DNA of 64,000 nucleotides from Mergibacter septicus (GCF_003265225.1 NZ_CP022013.1:963001-1027000); one strand, 5' to 3'. Numbered from the stretch's first letter, positions 10,152-21,759 are shown. A program made the numbers and translations. The notes: generated by a model not told the origin, from the sequence alone.

Positions 10152-10907
10152 ATGAAACTATTTAAAAAAGCTCTCCTACCATTAACAATTTTAACCCTCA
10201 CCGCTTGCGGTAATTTAAGTAATATTACCTCAGAAGGTACGACAACAAATCCCGTATGGCCAAAAGTTACCGATTCTCGTGTTGAAGGTGGCGAAGGATA
10301 TGGCATTTGGCCAAACTGGAACAATATTCACCAACTTGAACAAGGTATGAGCAAAGATCAAATCTCGCATTTAATCGGTGTTCCAAACTTTAATGAAGGC
10401 TTATTTGGAGTACGTGAGTGGGACTACGTCTTTAACTATCGAGAAAATGGGGAACACAAAATTTGTCAATTTAAAATTCTATTTAATGACAAAGTACAAG
10501 CCACCTCTTTCCTCTGGAAACCTGCTGGTTGTGGCTATCATTATGAAATTAATGGTGATTTCTTATTTAACTTCAATTCTGCTGAGATCAGCGAAAGAGG
10601 CGAACAAAAACTTAGCAAAATTGCACTTGATTTAACTAGCCTACGCTTCAAAGCAATAGATCCAAAACATATCAAAATTGAAGGTTATACCGACCGTCTT
10701 GGATCAGATGAATATAACAATAAATTATCTGCACAACGGGCAAATAACGTCAAAGACTTTTTAATCAAACAAGGCGTACCAGCAGATAAAATCATTGCAG
10801 TGGGCTTAGGAAAAGACCACCAAATTAAGGCGTGCCAAAATGAAACTGGAGAAGAATTAAGAGAGTGTTTGCGTCCAAACCGCCGTGTAGTTATTTCTGT
10901 TGAATAA
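10152..10907 (+). CDS. Outer-membrane lipoprotein with BamE-like and OmpA-like domains
   Basis: The 251-residue product has a type II signal peptide with lipobox LTAC (Cys19). Residues about 45-115 resemble the SmpA/OmlA (BamE) fold: IHQLEQGMSKDQISHLIGVP, then GVREWDYVFNYR and KICQFKILFND. Residues about 130-250 are an OmpA C-terminal peptidoglycan-binding domain, with IEGYTDRLGSDEYN and LSAQRANNVKDFL holding the Asp and Arg that grip diaminopimelate in the family. I chose ATG 10152 (AAGGTAATTGC before it, lipobox at normal distance) over ATG 10134. The likely role is tethering the outer membrane to the cell wall. The domain pairing is seen directly; the role is inference. Confidence 0.85.
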   Translation: MKLFKKALLPLTILTLTACGNLSNITSEGTTTNPVWPKVTDSRVEGGEGYGIWPNWNNIHQLEQGMSKDQISHLIGVPNFNEGLFGVREWDYVFNYRENGEHKICQFKILFNDKVQATSFLWKPAGCGYHYEINGDFLFNFNSAEISERGEQKLSKIALDLTSLRFKAIDPKHIKIEGYTDRLGSDEYNNKLSAQRANNVKDFLIKQGVPADKIIAVGLGKDHQIKACQNETGEELRECLRPNRRVVISVE

Positions 10908-10927
10908 GATTAACGATCATCTAAATT

Positions 10928-10964
10928 TAAAAATGGCTTTTAGATCACCTAAAAGCCATTTTTT
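10928..10964. terminator. Bidirectional terminator between the OmpA-type lipoprotein gene and hisIE
   Basis: 13-bp perfect stem AAATGGCTTTTAG / CTAAAAGCCATTT (10931-10943 with 10949-10961), 5-nt loop, T run on the plus side and A run on the other, between two convergent genes. Confidence 0.9.
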
Positions 10965-10976
10965 ATGAGTTTAGCA

Positions 10977-11594
10977 CTATTGATGGCGTTGCTTTAACTT
11001 CTCAATCACCGCCGACCAATTCAAATTAGCATTTTGTAACAACACCGTTAAGTGGTAAACCAAATCAGCAGCTTCACTGATAGTTTCTGCTTGATCTTCT
11101 ACCGTTGCCGCTAACGCCGTTTCTACTCCTTCTTCTCCAACTTTCTGAGCAATCCGTTTTGTTCCCTTCGCATATAATGAAGCAGTATAAGAACTGCTTG
11201 GATCAGCGCCTTTTCGCTGTTGAATAAGTTGTTCTAGTTTAGAGAAAAACACCCAATCTATGTGAGCAGAAATTGGACTAAAACAACTATCCGTTCCCTG
11301 ATGGCAAGTTTTACCAAGCGGATTTGCCAGAATTAATAAACTATCTCGATCACAATCCAAACTATAATCGACAAGCTGTAAAAAATTGCCTGAGGTTTCT
11401 CCCTTCGTCCATAATCGCTGTTTAGTGCGAGAAAAAAAAGTAACTCGCTTTTCCGCTAGTGTTTTCTCTAATGCCGCTTGATTCATATATCCCAACATCA
11501 ACACTTCAGCGGTATTAACGTTCTGCACAATCACGGGTAATAACTGCCCAACTTTTTGCCAATCAATCTCACTTAATATCTGTTTATCGCCCAT
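10977..11594 (-). CDS. hisIE: Phosphoribosyl-AMP cyclohydrolase / phosphoribosyl-ATP pyrophosphatase
   Basis: This 205-residue fusion has an N-terminal HisI domain (about 1-115: [44 protein letters not shown], and CHQGTDSCF with the zinc cysteines) and a C-terminal HisE MazG-like helical domain ([20 protein letters not shown]). It does steps 2 and 3 of histidine synthesis. It is the last gene of the operon, 9 bp after hisF, and is followed by a strong terminator. Confidence 0.96.
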   Translation of the reverse strand: MGDKQILSEIDWQKVGQLLPVIVQNVNTAEVLMLGYMNQAALEKTLAEKRVTFFSRTKQRLWTKGETSGNFLQLVDYSLDCDRDSLLILANPLGKTCHQGTDSCFSPISAHIDWVFFSKLEQLIQQRKGADPSSSYTASLYAKGTKRIAQKVGEEGVETALAATVEDQAETISEAADLVYHLTVLLQNANLNWSAVIEKLKQRHQ

Positions 11595-11603
11595 AATCTT
11601 CCC

Positions 11604-12377
11604 TTACGTTCTAATCTCAATTTGCTGTTGCAAAAGATACTGCTTTAATTCTGCAATATGAATAATTTGTTTATGAAAAACAGAGGCTGCCAAAGCACCA
11701 TCGACCTTTGCCTGTAAAAAAGCCTCGGCAAAATGTTGCATTTTCCCTGCTCCTCCAGAAGCAATCAAGGGGACTTTACACACTGATCGCACCGCACTAA
11801 GCTGTTGAAGATCATAGCCATTACGTACCCCATCTTGATTCATCACATTCAGTACAATTTCTCCTGCCCCTCGCTGTTGTACTTCCTCAACCCAATCTAA
11901 CGTCTGCCAACGGCTTTGTTGTATCCGACTTTCATCACCAGTAAATTGATACACCTGATAGAGATCCAATTCCTGATTATGCCAAGTATCAATCCCAACC
12001 ACGATACATTGCACCCCAAAGCGATCCGCCAAACGACTAATTAAACTTGGATCTGCCAGTGCAGGTGAATTGATTGAAATTTTATCCGCCCCAAAGGCTA
12101 AAATTTTTTCAGCATCAGCAACAGTTTTAATCCCACCAGCGACACAAAAAGGAATATCAATCACCTCAGCAACTTTTGCTACCCAACTCTTATCAACCGT
12201 TCGACCGTGAGCTGAAGCAGTAATATCGTAAAAAACTAACTCATCTGCGCCTTCTTCGGCATAACGTTTAGCCAGAGGAACAATATCTCCGATAATTTGA
12301 TGGTTACGAAATTGAACCCCTTTGACCACCTGCCCATCACGCACATCTAAACAAGGAATTATCCGTTTTGCCAACAT
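11604..12377 (-). CDS. hisF: Imidazole glycerol phosphate synthase cyclase subunit HisF
   Basis: 257-residue (beta-alpha)8 barrel beginning [20 protein letters not shown] with the catalytic Asp of the DVRDG motif (about residue 11) and a second catalytic Asp in [15 protein letters not shown]. It works with HisH glutaminase to make IGP and AICAR; the AICAR feeds purine synthesis through PurH, encoded at 60 kb. It overlaps the 3' end of hisA by 19 bp, indicating tight coupling. Confidence 0.96.
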   Translation of the reverse strand: MLAKRIIPCLDVRDGQVVKGVQFRNHQIIGDIVPLAKRYAEEGADELVFYDITASAHGRTVDKSWVAKVAEVIDIPFCVAGGIKTVADAEKILAFGADKISINSPALADPSLISRLADRFGVQCIVVGIDTWHNQELDLYQVYQFTGDESRIQQSRWQTLDWVEEVQQRGAGEIVLNVMNQDGVRNGYDLQQLSAVRSVCKVPLIASGGAGKMQHFAEAFLQAKVDGALAASVFHKQIIHIAELKQYLLQQQIEIRT

Positions 12378-13108
12378 TCAATCGCCTCCTGCAGACTAAA
12401 TTTATTTTCAAGTAAGGCTCTTCCTACAATCACGCCAGCTACCCCCGTTCCTTTTAAAGCGACAATATCCTCTAATGAACCGATACCACCTGAAGCCTGA
12501 AATCCAATTTGCGGAAATTGGGAACAGAGTTGACGATATAACTCAACATTTGAGCCCTGCAACGTCCCATCACAAGAAATATCTGTACAGAGAACCTGTT
12601 CCAATCCTACGGGGATAAACTCCTCAATCACTTCCTCTAAAGTTAAGTGGCTAGTTTCTTGCCAGCCGTGAATAGCAATCTGCTTTCTACCGTGCGGATC
12701 TATTTTAATATCCAAAGCTAGAACGAATTTTTCCGCTCCATACTTAGCAAACCATTGTTTAACTAATGCTGCTTGCTTTATCGCAGTAGAACCAATCACT
12801 ACTCGATTCGCCCCAACTGCAAAAAGATCGATAAGATCCTGTTCACAACGAATCCCACCACCTACTTGAATTTGGCTATTAGTTGCCCTGATAATCTGCT
12901 CAATTAACTTAGTTTGTCGTGCATTAGGATCTTTCGCACCACTCAAATCAACCAGATGTAACTGCTTAGCGCCCTGTTGCAAATAACTGGCAAATTGTTG
13001 AATAGGATCATCATAATAAGTAGTTTGCTTGGCATAATCACCTTGGTGCAAACGCACCACCTTCCCATCAATCAAATCTAATGCTGGAATAATAATTGAT
13101 TTTTTCAT
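12359..13108 (-). CDS. hisA: ProFAR isomerase HisA
   Basis: 249-residue barrel starting [20 protein letters not shown], with catalytic Asp in ALDLIDG and the second Asp in [12 protein letters not shown]. It is the Amadori isomerase of step 4. The coding frame is open upstream to a TTG at 13123, but the ATG at 13108, one base past the hisH stop and preceded by GAGAAG, matches the family start. It overlaps hisF by 19 bp. Confidence 0.95.
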   Translation of the reverse strand: MKKSIIIPALDLIDGKVVRLHQGDYAKQTTYYDDPIQQFASYLQQGAKQLHLVDLSGAKDPNARQTKLIEQIIRATNSQIQVGGGIRCEQDLIDLFAVGANRVVIGSTAIKQAALVKQWFAKYGAEKFVLALDIKIDPHGRKQIAIHGWQETSHLTLEEVIEEFIPVGLEQVLCTDISCDGTLQGSNVELYRQLCSQFPQIGFQASGGIGSLEDIVALKGTGVAGVIVGRALLENKFSLQEAIECWQNG

Positions 13109-13109
13109 C

Positions 13110-13700
13110 TTAAATCTTCTCAATAAAATTACACAATAAAGTCGCCCCTACCTGACCAGAGCGTTCAGGGTGAAACTGGACACCATAAAAATTTCCTCGT
13201 TGCAACACCGCTGAAAAAGGCACACCATAGTGGCAACTGGCTAAAGTATTAGCATTAGGCAGAACAGCAAAACTATGTACAAAATAAAAATAGCTATTGG
13301 TTGGAATATTGTGAAACAAAGCCGAATCCCGTAAAAATTCGACTTTATTCCAACCCATATGCGGTAAAGGCAAGCCTTGATTAGGAATCTTTTCGGTTCG
13401 TCCCTTAATTAAGCCTAAAGTCGGTAAATTACCCTCTTCTGAAAATGTCGCCATTAACTGCATTCCCAAGCAGATCCCCAACACAGGTTGGCGAAGGTTT
13501 TGAATACAGTCGATCAAACCTCGTTCTTCTAAATTAGCCATTGCTGCCTTTGCCGTCCCCACTCCGGGTAATAACAACTTATCGGCTTGTTCTATCTGTA
13601 CGGTATCCCGACTGATCTCTGCTTGATAGCCCAAACGATCCAATGCAAATTTAACCGATGAAAGATTGGCACACCCTGTATCAATAATGATGATCTTCAT
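13110..13700 (-). CDS. hisH: Imidazole glycerol phosphate synthase glutaminase subunit HisH
   Basis: 196-residue class I glutamine amidotransferase. The nucleophile elbow GICLGMQLM holds the catalytic Cys (about residue 77), and [10 protein letters not shown] supplies the catalytic His and Glu. It delivers ammonia to HisF. hisH and hisF are separated by hisA, as in enteric operons. Confidence 0.96.
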   Translation of the reverse strand: MKIIIIDTGCANLSSVKFALDRLGYQAEISRDTVQIEQADKLLLPGVGTAKAAMANLEERGLIDCIQNLRQPVLGICLGMQLMATFSEEGNLPTLGLIKGRTEKIPNQGLPLPHMGWNKVEFLRDSALFHNIPTNSYFYFVHSFAVLPNANTLASCHYGVPFSAVLQRGNFYGVQFHPERSGQVGATLLCNFIEKI

Positions 13701-13724
13701 CTCACTTTTCCTTTTCTCAACCTA

Positions 13725-14819
13725 CTACAACACGCCTTTTGAACTTGGTAACGCCTCACTTTCTATTTTGAACGCTTGCCTTAACGCTCGCCCAAAACAT
13801 TTAAACAAGGCTTCAACTTGGTGGTGTGCATTTTTGCCTTGCACTTTTAAATGCAAGGTACAAGCTAAAGCATAAGACAATGATAAAAAGAAATGTTCGG
13901 TCATTTCGGTACTAAAATCCCCCACCTTATCTCGACTAAATTTTGCTTTAAATTTTAAATATGGGCGACCAGAAAGATCTAAGGCACATTCCGCTTTGCA
14001 TTCGTCCATCGGCAAGACAAAACCAAAACGTGCGATACCTCGCTTATCACCTAATGCCACTTTTAACGCTTCCCCTAATGCCAAGGCGGTATCTTCAATG
14101 GTGTGGTGATCATCAATATGTAAATCGCCTTTCACCTTCACTTTCATTCTAAAACCAGCGTGAGTTGCGATTTGATCTAGCATATGATTAAAAAAGCCTA
14201 GCCCCGTATCAATCACGTTCAGACCTTGCTCATCTAACCACACTTCAACCTGAATATCAGTTTCTTTGGTGGTACGAGTAACCTGTGCATAGCGAGGTTG
14301 AAAGCCCTCTTTGTGTGTTTTTTTAGCTAATAGTTGTTCGGTAATCACTTCCCACGGTAACTTTTGCCGATGATACTGCAAACCTTTAATCCCTAAATTT
14401 TCGGCTAATTGTAAATCTGTAACACGATCACCAATAACATAACTATTTTCAGGGTCAAACAACTGCTGCTTAATATACTTTTGCAATAAACCTAATTTAG
14501 GCTTACGGCATTGGCAATCATCTTGGCTAAAATGCGGACAAATCAACACCTCATCAAATTCAATCCCTTGTGAATTAAATAACGCCATCATCGCTTGATG
14601 TGGCTTGTCAAAATCAGCTTGTGGAAAAGAAGCCGTGCCTAAACCATCTTGGTTACTAACCATCACCAAACGATAGCCTGCTTGTTGTAATGCTAATAGG
14701 GCAGGGATCACTTTAGGTTCAAATTGTAATTTTTCTAAGCTATCGATCTGAAAATCAGTTTTTGGTTCATCAATTAACGTGCCATCACGATCAATAAACA
14801 ATATCTTCTGTTGCTGCAT
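13725..14819 (-). CDS. hisB: Bifunctional histidinol-phosphatase / IGP dehydratase
   Basis: The 364-residue fusion has an N-terminal HAD phosphatase ([12 protein letters not shown] with the DxD nucleophile, and a zinc loop [15 protein letters not shown]) and, from about residue 175, the IGP dehydratase domain with its metal-binding repeats ([47 protein letters not shown]). It does steps 6 and 8. The fused form is typical of Enterobacteriaceae and Pasteurellaceae. Confidence 0.96.
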   Translation of the reverse strand: MQQQKILFIDRDGTLIDEPKTDFQIDSLEKLQFEPKVIPALLALQQAGYRLVMVSNQDGLGTASFPQADFDKPHQAMMALFNSQGIEFDEVLICPHFSQDDCQCRKPKLGLLQKYIKQQLFDPENSYVIGDRVTDLQLAENLGIKGLQYHRQKLPWEVITEQLLAKKTHKEGFQPRYAQVTRTTKETDIQVEVWLDEQGLNVIDTGLGFFNHMLDQIATHAGFRMKVKVKGDLHIDDHHTIEDTALALGEALKVALGDKRGIARFGFVLPMDECKAECALDLSGRPYLKFKAKFSRDKVGDFSTEMTEHFFLSLSYALACTLHLKVQGKNAHHQVEALFKCFGRALRQAFKIESEALPSSKGVL

Positions 14820-14828
14820 ACACTATCC

Positions 14829-17221
<2,393 letters not shown>

Positions 17222-17229
17222 TGTTGCTC

Positions 17230-18129
17230 CTAATTCATCATTTTCTCAATTGGTAAGACTAAAATTGAACTGGCACCAACTGCTTTCAGCTTCTCCATCG
17301 TCTCCCAAAATAAACTTTCCTTACTCACCATATGCAAGGCAACCCTTGCCTGATCATTAGCTAACGGCAAAATAGTGGGATCTTCCATTCCCGGCAATAA
17401 TGCGATCACCTCTTGTAACTTCTCTTTTGGGGCGTGCAACATAATATATTTTGATTCTCTCGCCTGTGTTACCCCTTGAATTCTAACCATTAAACGCTCG
17501 ATCAAGGCTTGCTTTTCAGTATCGATCTCACCTACTCGCTGAATTAAACACGCCTTAGAACGATAAATCACATCAACTTCCCTCAATCCATTTGCTTCTA
17601 ACGTGGTTCCCGTTGAAACCAAATCACAGATTGCATCTGCTAGACCTGCTCGAGTCGCCACCTCAACTGAACCATTTAACAAACAACTTTTAAAATTAAT
17701 GCCGTGCTGAGTCATAAAACGCTTTAATAAGTGTGGATAAGAAGTCGCAATCCGCATCTCATTTAACGAACTTACTCCTTGATAATCAGAATCAGTCGGC
17801 ACCGCTAATGATAAACGGCAATCACCAAAATCCAGACGGCGTAGCATTTTATACTTAGCTACTTCATTTGCTGCAATCCGACTTAATTCTGCTTCTTCCA
17901 AGACGTTTTCACCGATAATCCCCAGATCAACCACCCCATCAAAAACAAGTCCGGGAATATCATCATCCCGGACTCGTAATAGATCGATTGGCATATTTTC
18001 AGCATAGGCAATTAAGCGTTGTTCACTCAGATTAATCTTCATACCGCACTGTTTAAGTAAGCTCTGCGATTCCTGACTTAAACGCCCAGATTTTTGAATT
18101 GCGATGCGTAAACGACTTTTGTATGACAT
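17230..18129 (-). CDS. hisG: ATP phosphoribosyltransferase (long form)
   Basis: 299 residues, the long HisG type with its own C-terminal regulatory domain, so no hisZ is needed. Segments [31 protein letters not shown], the PRPP loop [18 protein letters not shown] and the C-terminal domain about 225-299 are visible. It is the first and feedback-controlled step, and the first structural gene after the attenuator. Confidence 0.96.
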   Translation of the reverse strand: MSYKSRLRIAIQKSGRLSQESQSLLKQCGMKINLSEQRLIAYAENMPIDLLRVRDDDIPGLVFDGVVDLGIIGENVLEEAELSRIAANEVAKYKMLRRLDFGDCRLSLAVPTDSDYQGVSSLNEMRIATSYPHLLKRFMTQHGINFKSCLLNGSVEVATRAGLADAICDLVSTGTTLEANGLREVDVIYRSKACLIQRVGEIDTEKQALIERLMVRIQGVTQARESKYIMLHAPKEKLQEVIALLPGMEDPTILPLANDQARVALHMVSKESLFWETMEKLKAVGASSILVLPIEKMMN

Positions 18130-18170
18130 TGTCTGCTCCCTGTTGATTATTATTAATGCTTTTTACTTTT

Positions 18171-18252
18171 AAAAAAACCCCCTCGGTAGTTGCCTTCCGA
18201 GGGGGTTTTTCTTTAATTTTACTATCGCACGCTCGGAAGAACTGATCTTCCA
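18171..18252 (-). promoter_or_regulatory. his operon transcription attenuator
   Basis: Three mutually exclusive pairings are visible in the minus-strand leader RNA after the His codons: a GGAAGA/TCTTCC hairpin (18235-18252); an antiterminator in which CTCGGAAG (18232-18239) pairs with CTTCCGAG (18194-18201); and the terminator itself, a 12-bp stem AAACCCCCTCGG / CCGAGGGGGTTT (18175-18186 with 18197-18208) with a T run before hisG. A CCTGAA/TTCAGG hairpin begins inside the leader ORF. When ribosomes stall at the His codons the antiterminator should form. Confidence 0.9.
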
Positions 18253-18275
18253 AGCAACACCAAATGCCTGAAAGA

Positions 18276-18323
18276 TTATTCAGGTAAATGATGGTGATGA
18301 TGGTAAGTGCGAAAGAGTTTCAT
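18276..18323 (-). CDS. hisL: his operon leader peptide
   Basis: Minus-strand ATG at 18323 encodes MKLFRTYHHHHHLPE and a stop: 15 residues with five consecutive His codons, placed just upstream of the attenuator. This is the histidine-sensing leader; E. coli HisL has seven His in a row. It lies about 147 bp before hisG. Confidence 0.92.
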   Translation of the reverse strand: MKLFRTYHHHHHLPE

Positions 18324-18353
18324 AATACGTTATCCTAAAAAAATATCGGGGAT

Positions 18354-18382
18354 AAAATACTCAATTTAATCGGGTTATGCAA
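18354..18382 (-). promoter_or_regulatory. his operon promoter (sigma-70 type)
   Basis: On the minus strand TTGCAT, 17-bp spacer, TATTTT; transcription would start about 25 bp before the leader peptide ATG. Confidence 0.6.
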
Positions 18383-18504
18383 GCCTATTTCTCTAGAAAA
18401 AACCAATTTATTTGATAAATTATTAGTTAATTAAATTAAATTGCTTTTCAGCGTAAATATTAGGTAAAGATAAATGAATTGAGAATAATAAAAAATAATT
18501 TCGC

Positions 18505-18537
18505 TTTACATTTATTATTGTACTACTATAATAGTGC
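18505..18537 (+). promoter_or_regulatory. Promoter with TrpR-like operator for the aromatic amino acid permease
   Basis: TTTACA (18505-18510), 16-bp spacer, perfect -10 TATAAT (18527-18532). Overlapping the -10 is the dyad GTACTACTATAATAGTGC (18520-18537), with half sites GTACTA and TAGTGC spaced by 6 bp. The E. coli TrpR operator pattern is GTACTA-N6-TAGTAC, and the aroH operator, as I remember it, has the same right half. TrpR binding here would block the promoter. Confidence 0.7.
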
Positions 18538-18577
18538 AACTATTTAAACACCGCATAACCAATTTATGGAGTTCAAT

Positions 18578-19828
18578 ATGACAAAACAAGCACCTATTCC
18601 TTCGTTACTCGGCGGAGCAATGATCGTTGCTGGCACTGCCATCGGTGCAGGTATGTTTGCCAATCCAACCGCAACCGCTGGATTATGGTTTTTAGGCTCA
18701 ATTCTAGCCCTTGCCTATACGTGGTTTTGTATGACCACCTCAGGTCTAATGATTCTCGAAGCCAACTTGCATTACCCAACAGGAGCAAGTTTCTCAACCA
18801 TTGTTAAAGATCTACTCGGCAACGGCTGGAACCTGATTAACAGCCTTTCCCTTGTTTTCGTGCTTTATATCCTCACTTATGCCTACATTACATCAGGAGG
18901 AGGAATCACTCAAAACCTACTCAATAATGCACTGGGCGACCAGACCTTTAGTCGCTCTACCGCCTCTTTACTTTTCTGCTTTATTGTCGCCGTCAGCGTG
19001 TGGCTTTCCACCAAAACGGTTGACCGTTTCACCACCATTCTAATCGGTGGTATGGTGATCGCCTTTTTACTTTCCACCACAGGGCTATTAAGTTCGGTTA
19101 AATCCGCCGTCTTATTTGACAGCATAAGCCAAGGCGAACAACATTATCTGCCTTATTTACTCACCGCCTTACCTGTTTGTTTGGTGTCTTTCGGCTTTCA
19201 CAGCAACGTACCAAGTTTAGTCAAATACTATGATCGCCAGCCAAAACGGATCGCCCGTGCAATTATCATCGGCACCTCTATCGCTTTAGTTATTTACCTT
19301 TTATGGCAGCTTGCAGTACAAGGCAATTTACCTCGCAACCAATTCGCTCCAGTAATTGAAAAAGGTGGCGACATCGCTGCCCTACTAAGTGCAATGCAAG
19401 CCTATATTCACAGCGACTATGTTAGCTCAGCCTTAAATTTCTTTGCTTATATGGCGATTGCCAGCTCATTTCTTGGCGTTACCCTTGGATTATTTGACTA
19501 TCTCGCCGATCTCTTTAAATTTGACGATAGCATTTTAGGGCGAACCAAAACCACCCTGATCACCTTCTTACCGCCGTTAATCCTCAGCCTCCAATTCCCT
19601 TACGGCTTTGTGATTGCAATCGGCTATGCAGGTCTTGCAGCAACCATTTGGGTGGCAATTGTTCCAGCATTACTCGCCAAAGCAAGTAGGAAAAAATACC
19701 CAACCCAAAGTTATACCGTCTTTGGAGGTAACTTTATGATCTACTTCATCTTATTTTTTGGCATTATCAACATCATTGCACAACTTGCCGAACGTTTTGG
19801 CATCTTACCAATCTTTTTAGGCAAATAA
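18578..19828 (+). CDS. mtr: Aromatic amino acid permease, Mtr/TnaB type (probably tryptophan)
   Basis: 416-residue transporter with 11 hydrophobic segments. Conserved HAAAP-family stretches: PSLLGGAMIVAGTAIGAGMF at the N-terminus, TWFCMTTSGLMILEANL, FVLYILTYAYI, and FLGVTLGLFDYLADLF near residue 310. These agree more closely with Mtr/TnaB than with TyrP as I recall them. The ATG at 18578 has TATGGAG as ribosome site; the upstream ATG at 18566 is part of that site. The TrpR-like operator supports tryptophan as substrate. It is monocistronic with its own terminator. Confidence 0.85.
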   Translation: MTKQAPIPSLLGGAMIVAGTAIGAGMFANPTATAGLWFLGSILALAYTWFCMTTSGLMILEANLHYPTGASFSTIVKDLLGNGWNLINSLSLVFVLYILTYAYITSGGGITQNLLNNALGDQTFSRSTASLLFCFIVAVSVWLSTKTVDRFTTILIGGMVIAFLLSTTGLLSSVKSAVLFDSISQGEQHYLPYLLTALPVCLVSFGFHSNVPSLVKYYDRQPKRIARAIIIGTSIALVIYLLWQLAVQGNLPRNQFAPVIEKGGDIAALLSAMQAYIHSDYVSSALNFFAYMAIASSFLGVTLGLFDYLADLFKFDDSILGRTKTTLITFLPPLILSLQFPYGFVIAIGYAGLAATIWVAIVPALLAKASRKKYPTQSYTVFGGNFMIYFILFFGIINIIAQLAERFGILPIFLGK

Positions 19829-19845
19829 ACCAACCTCTCACCTCC

Positions 19846-19870
19846 GCCCCTTATTTAAGGGGCTTTTTTT
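19846..19870 (+). terminator. Terminator of the permease gene
   Basis: 8-bp stem GCCCCTTA / TAAGGGGC with a 2-nt centre, followed by seven T, 17 bp past the stop codon. Confidence 0.9.
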
Positions 19871-19935
19871 GATTAGTAAAATGCAAGCACAAGAAAATTA
19901 ATCGTTTAGACTTTTTAATACTTTTAAACTTAATA

Positions 19936-20005
19936 TGTATTGCATTGAATTACATTTTTACGCATAATTTAACTGTATTGCAATGCAATACACTAATCAT
20001 ATATT
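19936..20005 (+). promoter_or_regulatory. Operator pair and promoter of the DinJ/YafQ-type module
   Basis: A perfect 19-bp palindrome TGTATTGCAATGCAATACA lies at 19974-19992, and an imperfect copy TGTATTGCATTGAATTACA at 19936-19954, 38 bp apart centre to centre. The perfect one overlaps the -35 of a plausible promoter (TTGCAA 19978-19983, 16 bp, TATATT 20000-20005). Autorepression by the antitoxin is the expected use. Confidence 0.7.
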
Positions 20006-20024
20006 GAATTAATAAGGAAAAATT

Positions 20025-20318
20025 ATGTCTAGAAGTAATGCCGCTTTCAGTTTTCGAGTAGCTGAAAGTGTAAAAATAAAAGCTTTTCAAGTAATTGAAG
20101 AATATGGCTTAACGCCATCTCAAGTTTTAAATTTATTTTTAACCGAGATTGCGAATACAAAAACAATACCTGTTAATTTATCTTACCTTAAGCCAAACAA
20201 AGCAACCTTAGAAGCGATACACGAAGTCAGAAGTGGTAAAGCTGAACGTTATAATACTAATACAAACAATTTTTTTAATACAATTAGAGAAATAACCGAG
20301 GAAATAAATGAAGAATGA
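20025..20318 (+). CDS. Type II antitoxin, RelB/DinJ family
   Basis: 97 residues. The N-terminus AAFSFRVAESVKIKAFQVIEEYGL followed by TPSQVLNLFLTEIA is the ribbon-helix-helix of DinJ/RelB; residues about 60-97 are the flexible charged tail that would wrap the toxin. It has an AAGGAA ribosome site and overlaps the toxin gene by 11 bp. The region is AT-rich compared with the permease before it, which fits horizontal gain. Confidence 0.85.
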   Translation: MSRSNAAFSFRVAESVKIKAFQVIEEYGLTPSQVLNLFLTEIANTKTIPVNLSYLKPNKATLEAIHEVRSGKAERYNTNTNNFFNTIREITEEINEE

Positions 20319-20607
20319 ATCGAATAAAGTTCAGAATTATGTATTATCCAAACGTTTTAAAAAAGATATTACCAATTTATCAAAATCTCACCCTGAAATT
20401 TTAATTAGTAAACGTTTTACGGAAGTTTTTAATCTATTGATAAACGGAAAGCCTCTTCCTGAAATTTATAAAGATCACGCTTTATCGGGAAATATGCAAG
20501 GGATACGAGATTGCCATATCTATAACGATCTCATATTACTTTACGAAATAAAAGAAGATGTCATTTCTTTTATACGTTTAGGATCACATTCTGAACTTTT
20601 TGATTAA
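20308..20607 (+). CDS. Type II toxin, YafQ/RelE family mRNA interferase
   Basis: 99 residues ending in the YafQ pattern YKDHALSG, RDCHIYNDLILLYE, LGSHSELF. The residues that correspond to the catalytic set of E. coli YafQ (His50, His63, Asp67, His87) are all present as His57, His70, Asp74 and His94, so the toxin is probably active. It would cleave mRNA on the ribosome. It is translationally coupled to the antitoxin. The 217 bp that follow hold no further gene before the next module's promoter. Confidence 0.88.
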   Translation: MKNESNKVQNYVLSKRFKKDITNLSKSHPEILISKRFTEVFNLLINGKPLPEIYKDHALSGNMQGIRDCHIYNDLILLYEIKEDVISFIRLGSHSELFD

Positions 20608-20754
20608 AAATTTGCAGAAATAGTATGTATCTAATTAGGATTTAATGGCATTTGCTATTTCTGTTTTCAACAATATCATCAATAAACTAAAGACCTCACC
20701 AAACCTACCAAATAAATAAACAACTAAGCCAATTCACAATCATAATATCCCCCC

Positions 20755-20783
20755 TTGATCTATACGGCTAATAGCCGTATGAT
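20755..20783 (+). promoter_or_regulatory. Promoter and operator of the DUF1778/GNAT module
   Basis: TTGATC (20755-20760), exact 17-bp spacer, TATGAT (20778-20783). The perfect 19-bp palindrome ATACGGCTAATAGCCGTAT (20762-20780) fills the space between the two boxes, an ideal repression site for an RHH antitoxin. Confidence 0.75.
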
Positions 20784-20824
20784 TTGAATTAAAAGGAGAA
20801 AAAAACAACAACGGAGGAAATGTT

Positions 20825-21118
20825 ATGGCGACAAAAATAACAAAAGCAAGATTAGAGGCGAAAGTAAATTTAGATATATACGAATTATTAAAAAAAGCGG
20901 CGGCAATTTCAGGGCGAACATTAACTGACTTTGTCATCAGTGTCGCTTACGAAGAAGCTAAAAAAACAATCAATGAACATCAAGTTTTACGTTTAACGTT
21001 AAACGATCAAGCTTTATTGATGGAAAGTCTTAGTAAACCATTTGAACCTAATCAATCAATGAAAAATGCTCTTGCTGTATATGATAAATATTTGTCTTTA
21101 CAGAAGGAGAAAAAATGA
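20825..21118 (+). CDS. DUF1778 antitoxin (TacA-type)
   Basis: 97 residues. The ribbon-helix-helix part is KARLEAKVNLDIYELLKKAA, then AISGRTLTDFVISVAYEEAK, the DUF1778 signature. The C-terminal part contains the LTLNDQALLMESLSKPFEPN segment that contacts the acetyltransferase in the TacAT family. The stop overlaps the toxin start (ATGA). Confidence 0.88.
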   Translation: MATKITKARLEAKVNLDIYELLKKAAAISGRTLTDFVISVAYEEAKKTINEHQVLRLTLNDQALLMESLSKPFEPNQSMKNALAVYDKYLSLQKEKK

Positions 21119-21633
21119 AAGATGACTATTTAATAAATTTAAAATTCTTACCTCTCGAAGCTTTGAAGCTCGAACGGACTTCATTTTCTTGCTCGGTTGA
21201 ACCTTTAGATACTTACTTTCATAAATATGTTTCTCAAGATGTAAAAAAAGGGCTAGCAAAGTGTTTTGTTCTAATCAACGAACAACAAGCTAAAATTATT
21301 GGATATTACACTTTATCCGCATTATCAATCCCAATTACCGATATACCGCAAGAACAAATAAAGAAAGGTATTCCATACCCCAATATCCCAGCGGTTTTAA
21401 TCGGGCGATTAGCGATTGACACACATTTTCAACATCAAGGGTATGGCAAATTTATTATTGCAGATACTATTTATAGAATACAAAATAATAATATAGCCGC
21501 TGCAGTATTAGTGGTTGATGCAAAAAATGATACTGCTGTCTCATTTTATCAACGACTAGGGTTTATCGAGTTTAAAACATTGAACCAACCACACAAAAAA
21601 TTCTTTTATCCGCTAACAAAAATAATGAAATAA
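21115..21633 (+). CDS. GNAT-family acetyltransferase toxin (TacT-type)
   Basis: 172 residues. The start FLPLEALKLERTSFSCSVEPLDTYFHKY (two adjoining blocks) is typical of this toxin family. Acetyl-CoA motif A reads LIGRLAIDTHFQHQGYGKFI and the C-terminal FYQRLGF carries the family's aromatic residues. Relatives acetylate aminoacyl-tRNAs and stop translation. It forms a module with the upstream DUF1778 gene. The His in place of the usual small residue before QGYG is within family variation. Confidence 0.86.
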   Translation: MKDDYLINLKFLPLEALKLERTSFSCSVEPLDTYFHKYVSQDVKKGLAKCFVLINEQQAKIIGYYTLSALSIPITDIPQEQIKKGIPYPNIPAVLIGRLAIDTHFQHQGYGKFIIADTIYRIQNNNIAAAVLVVDAKNDTAVSFYQRLGFIEFKTLNQPHKKFFYPLTKIMK

Positions 21634-21640
21634 TCGCTAA

Positions 21641-21671
21641 AAAGCCCCCTCTTAAAAGAGGGGTTTGTTTT
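21641..21671 (+). terminator. Terminator of the DUF1778/GNAT module
   Basis: Stem CCCCTC / GAGGGG (21646-21651 with 21658-21663) with flanking A and T tracts. Confidence 0.75.
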
Positions 21672-21708
21672 TCAAAAAACACTCTCCCTTCTGAAATTTA
21701 GGCAAAAC

Positions 21709-21736
21709 AAAAGCGGGCAAATTGCCCGCTTTTTTT
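21709..21736. terminator. Bidirectional terminator after the adhesin gene
   Basis: 8-bp stem GCGGGCAA / TTGCCCGC (21713-21720 with 21722-21729) flanked by A and T runs; serves the minus-strand adhesin gene. Confidence 0.85.
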
Positions 21737-21759
21737 ATCTGCTGTTTGAAAGCTAATAA

